A DNA stretch of 64,000 nt from Plazaster borealis. Lineage: Eukaryota; Echinodermata; Asteroidea; Forcipulatida; Labidiasteridae. Shown one piece after another: positions 11,323 through 23,163 of the stretch. The DNA lies in contig CM037463.1 in assembly GCA_021014325.1 (NCBI GenBank), forward strand, positions 7,199,001-7,263,000, written 5' to 3'. The first letter of the stretch is position 1. Each line of letters opens with the position of its first letter. The position numbers and the translations under genes are program-made. The notes beneath the pieces were generated by a model. The model was given only the letters and a program-made list of their open reading frames with translations, did no database searches and had not been told where the DNA came from.

Positions 11323-12584
11323 GCTGATCTGTACGATCTACATGTACACTATAGCATTAGGGCAATAACGTACAAGTGAATGGGTTAGAGAAGTAGTATT
11401 ACCACCCCCATGGTATTACTACATAGCTTTCTTGACATACAAGTTTCCTTGACAAAACAAAAACATTGCAATGTTATCACATCTTGTGAACACATGTTCC
11501 CAACAACAAAGACCCCCCAACCCATAATAAGCCTATTAAGAGCAGCCTAATGACAATCCAAAGCGACAGGCTGATCAATGTTGCACCAACGTCTCGTCTG
11601 TCTCTGTCTCTACTAAACATCCACAATGACGAAGAGTCGTCTTAAGAAGCTGTCCAATCAATACCGAGGCAGCAGAGTTATGCCAAATCAGCGAGACGCA
11701 CTTCCACGGGTCCCCGTACGGGGACGAAATGGATCTTGGACAGACATCTTGTAGGGAAAAAGGGAGGGGGGAGCTAGAGATAATGCCCAAGGCAAGAGAT
11801 TCCATCTTGTGTTACAAGAAAATGTTGGGGACCCTGAGATCTATTTATTTTTCATATCCGATTTCGCTGCACTTTCGAGGCACTCAAGACATTCCCCTGT
11901 GCACCGTATTGCAACTGCATCATTTGAATTACACAAGGCATGTTTGTAAGGTGTGTTCCTGTATAAATTACCACCCTTCTAAGTACAATGCAGACAGAAA
12001 TCTACAGACTTGATGAACAAACAACAAATTTCTTCAGTGAGGACTAAATGTAATTTGTATGGATGTATTGTATACTGCACTTTAAACATTTTGTCCTGCT
12101 AACCATTAAGTGTGTTTGATTATATTTATTTACTTAATAACTTGATTTTAGCTTTTTTTATGAAGAAAGTGTCAACATTTCCTTCCAGAAAATCATCGAA
12201 AATCTATAATTAAATAGATTAACCTAGATGTAACCATGTACCCCTATGTACATGTGCTGCATTTCAATGCACTGTGGCAATTACAATCCTAGTTAAAATC
12301 ACGTAAGAATTCGTCAAGAAACTACAACATGCACATGTTTACTCAACTTATAACAGAAAAGAAGAAAACAAATTAAACTGAAGACCACATTGACACAGAT
12401 TCTAAACAGAAATCTAAACTTCAAACACTCCACAGTCTACAAGGCACCCAACTCATTACTATAACAGAATTATAACTCATTACCAATTACAGAACAAGTC
12501 ATTAAAATTGCAAAGACTATGGGTCAGAATCCCAAGAATTTTTGTTTTCAAACCCCTTGAGTGTGCAATGTTGCAACCAGCCTG

Positions 12585-12760
12585 GTGATTCTTTCCTCCA
12601 CCAAGTCAACACAGACAGAGTACAAAACTATTGTGTCTTACTCAAGGACACAATGCACTCTACGGGATTCGAACCCATACCCTGATGACTCAGCCATCAA
12701 AATTGAGCCTGGAACGCTTAAGTACACTCCACGCAAAACCTGTGCATCCCATCAGTTGTA
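12585..12760 (-). repeat. SINE family 2 relative, antisense
   Basis: On the minus strand, GGTTCGAATCC (complement of 12664-12674) is followed by a GTCCTTGAGTAAGACAC motif, the same post-tRNA motif as in the 51529 copy. Box A is degraded. Confidence 0.5.
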
Positions 12761-13742
12761 CTTTAATATCCGAGAAGTTTCTAATTCCAGCATCACACCT
12801 GTATCAATCAAGCTACACCAAACCCCAGGCCTAGACTTAACCTCCGCTAAATTGGGAGCGCATGCCTCCAGGAAATGATCAGCCAAACGGAGGGTGAAAC
12901 CCGAGTTCGCTACGCTTGATCGACAATGAAACCGTGCACCGCAATCGGCACAGCCCTTTAAAAATTACCCAGCATGATGGTTGACAGGTACCTTTAATTA
13001 GAAAAAAGGGCAGGCAAATCCCTATTGATGAAGGATTTGTACTTTGACGCCTCGATGGATGACAAACTCCATCTTTATTAGTTCTCGATATTTTTTGTCT
13101 TGGTTGTCCTCCAAATATCTTAAATTCCCATAATCTATGAGACCAAAATTGGGCTCGAAGGGAAATAGTCGGCCCCATTGTTTGTTTTTTAATGAGAATC
13201 GGTATTAAGGTCTGCCGTTCTGTTTGGGAACATAGGCCTACATGTAACAAAGATGATTGCAGCATGGTGAAAAAGTCTTACTGCTAGGAATGTTTTGGCT
13301 TCTGAATTCTGACGGTTTATAATACGGAAAATATTCCCATGAAGACAAGGAAAATAAACAATTTTTACATTAATCATTACACAAAATAGTTATGATTATG
13401 GCCTACTGTGATTAAACCATGACCACCAAATTTAGGTTGAACCGAAACCGGTATCCATGATTAAAATGCATCAACTTTGCAGAAGGCAGTGTTGACAATT
13501 ATTTGTTAACATGTCTACATTATTTTTCTTTTTTTTTTCTCTCTCTCTCTTTTTTTTTTTCAAGCGAAAGGTAAGGAAGAAATAGATGAACGTCATTGAG
13601 TAACAGCTTGATTGCAGTGTGACTTGAGTCACGCCAATTAACTTGGCCGTTTCATTTGCTAAATTCATACCGTTCTAGCAAAAATCTAATTGTGTACATA
13701 TGAGGTACAACTTTTTAAAAAAACTCTGTGCACAAGACAGCA

Positions 13743-13935
13743 GGGCCCAATTTCATAGAGCTGCTTAAGCAGAAAATATTGCTTAAAAAATTTCTGCTAA
13801 GCAGCAATAAGCAGGATACCAGTTACAGATGCTACATGTGAGATGCTTTTTTTAGCTGGTAACCCTTTTCTGGTAAACATAATTTTGTTGTGCTTAGGTA
13901 ATTTTTGTGCTTAAGCAGCTCTATGAAATTGGGCC
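13743..13935. repeat. Family C foldback (CCCAATTTCATAGAGC), type copy
   Basis: GGGCCCAATTTCATAGAGCT at the left and AGCTCTATGAAATTGGGCC at the right make long terminal inverted repeats continuing through TGCTTAAGCA. At 193 bp it is a nearly complete palindrome with no coding content. Other copies: 5552-5744, 26968-27154, 47187-47419, 54601-54791 and 54796-54990. Confidence 0.8.
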
Positions 13936-16524
13936 AAGGGCTTGTACATTTAGCTCACAACTTTCAGTGCCAGACCAGAACATCCAGAAGAGTTCTTAGA
14001 AAAATTTCCTTCCGTTTTCTTGTTGTGCTTTTCTGAGTTAAAAGCCTGTGGACAACATTAAACAATCAAAGACCAGTATCCACACATTATGTGAATCAAC
14101 ACTAATACAAAATGAAATTTATACATTAATGAAATTGCAAATGAGACTTTAAGATTAATCGGTCGTTGGAGTTGTGACTGCTCTATGTTCAGACAACCCT
14201 TTGTTCCCATAATCCCCCGTGATCTACACGCAAGGGTTAGGGTTAAGATTAAGAAAATACATTAGGGATGTCTGAATATAGGGTGTACAACCATCGGAGT
14301 CACAAGAAAATAGTGGGGTAATTTTTTTAAATGTTTTTACCGTTTTCAAACGTCAAGTTTTGGACTCGCAAGATCAAAACTAGTTGGGTTTTTTAACTGT
14401 TAATTAAACAATTCAAGATAAATTCTCTACCATGACCATACCATGTACAAGTTATGTGCAAATCTGTAAACATTTGTTATATTATTCTCACTCTTACCAA
14501 TGTTGTGCACACCCTTTAATAGGGGAGGTTCAGAGTTGAAAACCAGACCAATCTTAAAATGTATTATGTGTTTTTTTAACAAAATGAGCCACTGAACTTG
14601 TTCAGATGTGTGGTGACTGGCCTAATGCTAAAACCACATGACTTAGGCCAGTGGTCTGTTGTGTATTCCATACTTCTGAACAGCCCAAGACAATTTATCT
14701 CCAACGTCACCGGAGTCGTTGCTCTCCGAACAAACCCATGCATTTAGGTCAAACAATTGAGTTTGAGAGTAAGTGCCTGTAAATGTTCTATCAAAAGTCA
14801 ACTGAACAAATGACTGCAGAAAAATGAGATTACCTCAACCTACGACACTAAACTACAAGTAATATCGATTGAAAAATTGAAACTGACTGTGAATGGATAT
14901 TAAACCACTTGACTCCCAAAATCTCTCTGTCAACACAGAAATTGCGGGAGCCCTGTTGATTTCCCCCAGAAGCCCAGATTTCAATTACGCTACGTAGGCT
15001 TTAATCAATTGACACTAGCCTTGCCTGGGTGATATCCTATCAAGACTGATCACCTCCCATTAGCACAACAGTCCACTTTTAAAGGCGGCTTCATTTGCCA
15101 TTGTGGCTTTCTTTTGATTTGATGGGCAAACTCTGTGCATTATTGTTCCTTGGTTGTTGAGCAGGCAATTTATCTTGGTCCACTTCAGATTGTTTATTTC
15201 TGATTAGAATACCTTTGCCTATCTGGATTGGGTCAAGTTGAATGACAGCAGTCAGTCAGTTGTTACTAGGCAAAGCACGCTTTGGTATTCCATGCTCTAT
15301 GTTCCCTGTTAACGGGGAATGTTTTTACCTCTAGCATTATTTTGTGTTTATTTTAAAAGAAATTTAGAATTTGATTTGTGCATTCTAAATGCTAAGTAAT
15401 ACTGCGTAGCAAATGATGAGTTATCAACTGCTACATTTTTTTGTGGAGCTTTTTGCTATGCTAAACAAGGGAAATCGTTCACTCCATGTAGGTGCTCACA
15501 GACTGTTTTTTTTTAAATAGCCAAGGCCAAGTAACAAAAGTAACAAGTTTCTCGTCCCCGCCCGCCTCCTTTTTGGCAACCGCCTCCTTTTTTTAAAACT
15601 ATTTACTATTCAGAAAAAAGAAGGGAAAAAAAGGAAAAACAATTTTTTTTTAAATAAAACACAAAGTTCCTTGGTTTATTTTTGCCTAAAAATTTGTCTA
15701 GACCCTTTTTTCACCTTTGCAATACAACAGCCGTTTCTGAATTTTGAAACTTGCTTAGCAAGTGGACTAAAATAATACAAATCATTTGTTTTGTCATACA
15801 TTGCATCAGTATACTCAAATAGCACAATATCTGTGAATAAATATACCTTAGCCAGCCATATTTAGTATGGCAGCCATCTTGGTAAAAAATTGCAAAAAAT
15901 TGAAAAATAGTAAATAGTAAAGCCAAAGCCCTGCCTTCTCCACTCCTTTTTTTATTTAAAGTCCGGACGTGAAACTCGTTACTTTTGTTACTTGGCCTAA
16001 TCAATTCTAATCAGCAATAAGAATCCAGTCCTGAAAGATGAGGGGAATTAAAATGGGAATGTTAATGGGTGGTTGGCACACATGATACCACATTTATATT
16101 GTACAGTTCAAAATTGCACTGTATTTTGAACTTGAACTGTACATTGTTAAATGTACCAACTGCACTGCACCACCTCTGGCAAGAACAAGTCATGCCATCT
16201 TAAAGGTACAATTCTTAAGCAGCTCACCAATCTTCCAGATCAATTCATGACAGACAGATATCAATTGAGCTGATAAATTGCCTGTGCACACTGCACAGCA
16301 AGACATTAATTTTCCGCCCCACTGGGATGCATGACCAGCAAATGGATGGAGCTTGACCCCTTGCTGGTACACGCTTGCATCAGATGCATCACTCAAGATC
16401 CTCCTTTTCACCTGGTCCAAGTGATTCCCGGGCTGAGTTAAGTGGGTTTACAATTAGTATGCTTGGGGTAGGCTATACGAGACATCTTATGGATGAAACA
16501 TGCCATTCTGAAATGCTACAAGTC

Positions 16525-16985
16525 GGGCTCAATTTCACAGAGCTGCTTACACAGGGAGGGTAGGGTATACCTTTTGGTAATGACTCCAAATAATTAATGA
16601 CCATAAAAAACTTACTTTGTAATGTAAGAAGCACTGCAGCTGTTGATAATGTATAACATTTTTTAGAAACAATTTCCTTCAAAGGAATGTGGTTTTAGAG
16701 AGAGGGATTCAAAAACATTTCAATCTGAGAAATGTTTCTGCATGAAATGTTTCACAGATTGTGCAATCCAATTATGGATTATTCTTCCTGCGTGAACATA
16801 ACCGCCTCAGATTTTCGGCAATATCTCAAAAACGCTACCACCTTTTGAAATTATATTTGCAAAGGTTAGTTTTATTGGATATATCTACATTTATATAGGA
16901 TTAAAACAAGGGAACGGTTCAAAAAACCAAAGGTATTGCCTTTAAGCACAAAAAGTAGCTAAGCACAACAAGGTATTACCGGGAT
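16525..16985 (+). repeat. MITE family B nested in a family C foldback
   Basis: GGGCTCAATTTCACAGAGCT (from 16525) is the left end of family C. At about 16557 a family B element begins (GGTATACCTTTTGGTAATGA) and ends CCTTTAA at 16945. Family C sequence then resumes with GCACAAAAAGTAGCTAAGCA. Family B therefore inserted after family C was in place. Confidence 0.65.
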
Positions 16986-19143
16986 TGTAGAGTATAAACA
17001 AGTGTATTTTAACAGATAGTTTTGGTGTGATGTTATTCTGCCACTCAGCTGCCAGACAATTTGTCACTTTGTAAACAATGTGACAATAAATAATGAGTCA
17101 CTCCTGGGTGACAGCGCCTGAAATTTCATCTACTAAATTTCAAGGCCAATGTCTATAACAACAGGGCGCTGAGTTCCATTAGTAAATCAGGGTTCTTTGG
17201 GAACATTTACAAGGGCATCATTGGAAGGGGGGGTTAGAGGTAATGGCGGAGATGGCCTCTGTGAAAATCCATACTTTGTGATTTATTCCAACATTTTGTA
17301 ATTAATATGTATACATTGGTACTCTGGTATAGGAACAACTACATGTATGTACACAATTATGTAGTTTACTGGTGACAACAATGCAAAGCTTCCAATTCTA
17401 ATGATTTTGTTATAGCACATAATACAGTCAAGGTCGCTGGGACTGGCCAAATTACCTCTTTACAACAGGACCGTTGTTATTTAAAGCGGACAGCAAAACA
17501 AAGAAACACAAAGTAGAAATGAGATTTCGGACTTCAGAATGTACTCATTTAATAAGCATTTCACCTCTTTATAACATGGGTTGACTGTGCTGTATTTAAT
17601 CCAAACAAAGAAATAAATGTATTCTTGTATTTGGTTGGTATAGTATAGGCCTACATGTATTTCCTCTTTTATTTAGAATTTTTTTCCAAGGATAATAGGA
17701 TAAATTTATGTAAATTTAAAATACACATCACAAGCAAATGTTTTCTAATGATTCAGTAAAAATGTAAAATGCATGTACAGTCAATACAGTCCATGAAAAG
17801 CAGTACAGTTTACCAGGCATTGCATTATTTTGATTCACATATACATACAATGCGTTGCTGAACGTTCCTATGAATTGTATTACTGTGTTCCAGAAAAAGG
17901 CTAATTTTCCCAGTACACACATTGTTTGGGGGCATAATAACCTACCTTTGCATCCTTAGTTTCATCCTATTTTTATGATGAGCATCTAATATCATGTACC
18001 AGTCATACAGCCAGCTCTCCAGCCAGCTAGCCTGCCCCTCCCCCCCCCAGCCCCCAAGCAACTGTAATCATCATATCCAATTTCAGTAACACTGTCTAAG
18101 ACCTAAGAAACTTTTGTGGCTCTGATTTCTTTAGTCATCATAAAAAACGGCCAAGTGTAATTTCCCAGCTGCCTCCAGCGCCATTACTATTTCTTTTTCG
18201 ACCGGTGCCCGGCAATAATGGTGTGCGTTGGCGGGCTGTTATAACTACAAGGGATTCGTTTTGTTAGTAATTTCTGGGGTGGGCGTATACATCGATCATG
18301 AATACACAACTGGCCGAGGGCTACGAAGATTGTGGACAAAGTCTTCTCAACTTTCAATAATGTACTGTGACTTGGGGATTTCAGTTATCAATCATTTGGG
18401 GGTTGACGCTACAATTCCACAGAATTTTGTTGGGGTTTCTTTACAACGGAAATAATTTTAAAAATATTAAATTATTTAAAGAGGATGAATTTTGTTTTGA
18501 ACTATAATTACTGTGGACATAAATAAATGTATGTTGACCACCGACCAAAACATACACATTTTTATTAAACAAGAGACACTAAACTGCTAAAGGCACTAAT
18601 TTAAACTTTTTTTGTTTTACTTCTTTAACTTTTTTATTATTTTGGTCTGTTAAAAAAACCTTATGATATGCATAAATGTCGTGTAATGACCAACGATATT
18701 ATATGTATTGCGCTAGATGTGTATTATCTGAATAGCTTTTTGGTGATAAGTGAACTTTGTGTGCATGGAAAAGGGCTTGACAAATAACAGTGATAATAAA
18801 ACAACAATTATTTTCATGAATCATGATGATTTTCAAAACATCAATCCTACATGTACACAAAATCGTTCTCTATTTTCAAGAAGCACTGCGTCCACCATAC
18901 AGCCACCTTCAATGAAAACACCAAACAACATTTCACTGTCTGGGACGATGTGGGATTAACAAGAGGATTAAACTAAATAAAGGATCGACTGTCTGGGGCA
19001 TAATCCAGTCAATGAAAAAAAGGTACAAAGTTAAGCTTAGCCTTGTAGTGGTAGCATTTATCATGCTTCTCTTTTTGAGTCTGGTCAATGTGGTGCAAAT
19101 CTGATAAAGTGAAGAATAGTCACAGTCACACCACATAGTTGCA

Positions 19144-19373
19144 GCGTTCTCCCTTAACAGTGGTGCGCTGGCAAAATGCTAGCTTAAAACACCTAATATT
19201 AAGCCTTTAAGGCCAGTCAAGTTTCAATCCAAGTGGTCCGGCTGGCTAGTTCAGTGGTGAAAAGCATCCCTACATGTATTTATTATGAAATATGGATTAG
19301 TGGAAAAGCTGCCAGGACTAGTGAAATGATTTACAGCTAACTTGTCACTGAAAAAGTTAAGGGCCAACCCTGT
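19144..19373. repeat. GGCCAG-rich dispersed repeat
   Basis: AGCGTTCTCCCTTAACAGTG at the left and AGTTAAGGGCCAACCCT at the right are weakly inverted. A relative in the opposite orientation lies at 34980-35208 and shares GGCCAGCAGGACCACTTAG-like motifs. Confidence 0.45.
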
Positions 19374-22300
19374 ACCTTATTCTTACAGTTAGGCAGATTA
19401 GCAGAGATTGGTTTTAATTTTGATTATAAAAAGTGAGTAGTTACAGTGTGGTACCTTCTTATAGCAAAAGGTAAAACATGTCTACATACTTAGTTATCGT
19501 GGGGGAATAACCACCCGACAAGTTTTGTTTGATTCTGTTGTACTAGGGATTGCAAAATCTCTGGTAAACTGGCTTCGGAAGTAAGTTACCACAGACTTGT
19601 AGCATAGATAAATGACCAGTGTTGGAGTGTTGTAGTAAGGAGGGAACCTACTTTACTAATCACACTTAGTAAAGATAGACTCAGGAGGAGACAAATCACA
19701 ACTTCAGTTGTTCCTCAACACAAAAGGCAAAAATGCTATTTTCTTGTCATAGCCTGCATAAGGAGACTTGGCTGAACTTAAGCCACAAGACAAATTTGAA
19801 TTTTATTTTTTGTTCGAAAATGTCCACAAGACAAGTATTTAAATGCTTGATAAAATCAGCTGAAAACATGTTTCTTTCACTCATTCAGTGTTCCCGTCCC
19901 GTTTACATACATGTAGAGCACTGGCTTTACAGGCAAATGAGCATCCTTTTGGCTAGAGAAACAACTTGTCTAATACTAGCGGAGTATAGTCCATAATATA
20001 CAGTTATGATCCAATTGGATGATCTGAGACCAATCCATTTTGTTTTAAAAGGTCAGTTTCCTATTACATATCCTGCACTGTTTTCTGCATTATGATCAGG
20101 TATGTGAATTGCGCAGGCTTGATCTCCTATCATGCTAGCGTTGCTTCTTTCGACATCTTAGGCCTGTGAGGCCTATCAAAACTAATGCTGGGCATATATT
20201 GTGTCCCAGTAATGGCAGAAAACACCGGTACACACTGTATGTATAGTAGATTATTGGCAATGGATGATTGGTCAATATTTTTATTGAATAATACAATAAA
20301 TTGCATCACAGTATATTTTCCTGATTACTTTTGCTGTTCATCCAAAAACCCTGCAGGATAAACACCATCAAACACATCGTTCACTCACATACACTCACCA
20401 TGCATGTAGCGCCGCAAAAACAGGCTAGCACCCAGACTGAAACAAACAGAAAGAAATGGGTAGTCCATCCATGCAGACCACCATGCTACTTGGTAGTTTT
20501 GAGTCCATATTGGGCTCTTTTCGGTCCGTGAAGATGATGTGTTTTAAAGTGATTAAATTACACTTCTATGAAGCAGGTGTGCCAAGTGTTAACAGGGGAT
20601 TTTATGAAGAAAAAAATTAGTTCAATCAACAATTATTTTACATGGCCTTATAATACTCAACAGAACAAAACCATCCACCTGATGTATCTTGTTATCCTTT
20701 AAAATTTAATACAACTGCTATTCGCTCCCATCGTAATATCATTTCACATTCTATGTATAAAAAACTGTTAAGTACAACATGTATTGTACAATGTACTCTG
20801 TACTGTGATAAATGTAATAATTATATTAAGTTTTGTAAAACAGTAGCCTTGTAATTGTAATGTGTACTGCACCTGTAAGTAGGCCTATAGGCGCATTGAG
20901 CCCCTTTGTTGGATTCGTGTGCCATATGTAGGCTATACAAAAATCTATTATTATTATTTTAAAAATGGGATTATGAATATCTACAAGTCGAAACTGATAC
21001 ATTTCTCCACTTATTTAAACAATTGTAGGGTTTCCTTTTGTTCCAAATATAATAAACAATTTGTTTGTCCCTAATGTCTGTCCACGTTATATGTTACACA
21101 CTTTACACACCCAAGGGAATTAAATTTCTGCCATTACGAAAAGCTTAGGGAACTTTAGTTGTAACTATTGCAGGTCTGGAATTTCAATTCATGTTTGAGA
21201 GGGCAAGGATGGTTTGATAAATTGCAAAGGGCAGTGAGAGCGCACGGATGGAGTGAGCACAGACTGACTGAAGCATGACTGAAGATGCCTCCATTCTGCA
21301 AGTGTTTCAAAATCATTTGTTGTTTTTGGATGAGCTTCATATAAATTAAACATCACACACCACCTTCAAAACTTTCTTTTAATCTAATTCTTGTTTTGAT
21401 GAGCTTCTTATGAATTAAACATCACTTGACCCCCTCCCCCTCTTCTTCCTTCGCCATTAGTAATTATATTTTGAAGATATTTAGAATAAAAGTGAATAAT
21501 AATAGAGAGTAAAAAAAATCACAAGAAAATGTAACACTTGCTAATTGCAGGGTTTCTATTGGAAAGGGGTTTGGTCGAGAAGACACCGAGAAGAGACCAA
21601 CTTAAGAAGAGACTTTTCAGCAGTAGTCTTCAAACCCTAACAAAAAAACTAAAAAGTTTAAGCTCAATCAGTCATTGGAGTCAAAAAAAAAAAAGAAAAA
21701 AAAAAAAAATTTTTTTTTTTTTTGTTTTCATGTTTTTTGGACTGGCAGCATCAAACTAAAGATCAATTCTACTCATCAAAAAAAAACTATTGCATTTTAA
21801 AAAATAATGCAAATTCAAGCAAAAATATTTCAAGGAATTTCCCACCATGACCAACTTTATACCCATGTAAGTTATGCAAAAACGTGACATTTTTATTTTT
21901 TCTCTCTACCAATGTTATGCACACCCTTTAAGCAATACATGTAACAACAAAAATTGTTAAAACTCACTTCAGCCTTGTCTCAAAAAAAGATCATGCTGAA
22001 AAGTAAATTACAATTGTTTGAGTAAGACCCAAGAGGTCTTGGGTCTTGGAGGGGGGAAATTTTTGAAGGGGCACCAAGGCCAAGACCATTGGATTGGGGA
22101 ACTTTATTTTGATTGCTTTAACCCTAACCATGCTAAATGCAACACCAAATGGTAAAAGTTGTTGTAATCTGTTGCATTTGGCAGTCAACTCAGATGTCAT
22201 TCTTTGACTGAATTTGTTGCATTTAGCAGTCAAGTGACTTCATATTGGTGTTGCATTTTGTTGTAGTCACCACTACACTTGCATTTAGCAGGGCAAACCC

Positions 22301-22933
22301 CCTTGCTCAGTCCTAACACAAACAACATGCCTGCACAATGCAACAAAATCCCTTGTTGCATTTTGTTGCATTTGGCATGGTTCTCATTTCAACTGTGTTG
22401 CATTCTGTTGTATTTGGCAGGGTATGGAGGGACCCTGATGCCGATGGGGGTTATTAAGCTAAGTTTACTGAATCCAGTTTACACTACTACTAGTCCATCT
22501 CGTCTGTTGCTGTGACATGTTTCCATTTTTTAATTACCCATTAAATTGCCAGTTACTTACATGTAATTACATTTTATCTTCATTTTTTGGTTGGGCGGTA
22601 AGAACAAATATTAACGGCAATTTGCCATTACTAATTTGTATTAATTTGGGGGGAAATGGGGGAAATGCGGGAAATGCTGTTCTTTACATATTTAATAATT
22701 TTGTAAAAAACAAGCATTTTCCCTCATTTATTTTGACTTCTGATAAATAACTGAGTTATCCCTCTCAGCTCAGTTAAGTTGACATGGTTGAACTTGAAGG
22801 GCCATTGCAATGATGTGGATATGAGGTCCCTTACTAAAATTAAATTACTAAAAAAAAATCTACTATTTTTAACAGCTGTCCAGTTTTTTATTTAATCCCT
22901 AACAATTCCGTAACATGCCTGTAAATTACATAC

Positions 22934-23163
22934 CCGTCTATAAATCCATCTCCATCGCTGTCGCACGTCTGGAAAAGTCTTCGCAATCTGCCTTCCTCGC
23001 TCGTGCTATTGGAGTCGCAATGCGTGTGATCCCCGGCAGACGATCCAGAACAACTGCTCCCCACAGATCCTCGGTCCGAACCGCTGCTGCTGGTGGAGTC
23101 GGTGTTGGCACCGCAGAATTTCTCCGAAATGTCTGTCCTGTTTTCTCCTGGATTTCTCTCCAT
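22934..23163 (-). CDS. MCC: First coding exon of MCC-like EF-hand protein
   Basis: Read on the minus strand from ATG at 23163-23161, this gives 76 codons plus two bases, then the donor GTATGT (22933-22928). A TAG lies in frame upstream with no ATG between, so the start is well placed. Residues 22-58 are Ser/Gly/Thr-rich and disordered. Residues 60-76 read LRRLFQTCDSDGDGFID, an EF-hand entering helix and loop with Asp68, Asp70, Asp72, Gly73 and Ile75. The loop is cut by the splice site. From memory, vertebrate MCC long isoform also has a Ser/Gly-rich stretch, then EER and RRLFQTCDGDGDGYI, a very close match. MCC is a coiled-coil scaffold acting in cell polarity, Wnt signalling and migration. 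Later exons should lie leftwards in 1-22933 or beyond; I could not find them. The alternative is another EF-hand coiled-coil protein such as ninein or Rab11-FIP3. Confidence 0.72.

Larger units (their letters stand above)
1..22933. other. Repeat-rich region left of the MCC-like exon
   Basis: If the minus-strand gene is MCC, this region is at least partly its first intron. Apart from the repeats listed separately, I see no exon that I can tie to a known protein. Repeat-poor stretches with possible regulatory or small-gene content are 1570-2239, 6290-7100, 11570-11760, 12880-13350 and 14890-15300. A dispersed repeat at 7808-8075 recurs at 55312-55720, where it has an extra insert. Stretches 2614-3170, 4065-5550, 8280-9264, 17000-19143 and 19375-21680 show nothing I can name. 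Confidence 0.5.

Noticed and set aside
12879..13265. 128-codon minus-strand ORF
   Set aside because: No recognisable domain, no splice context, and a low-complexity mixture of residues; noted only as a possible conserved non-coding stretch.
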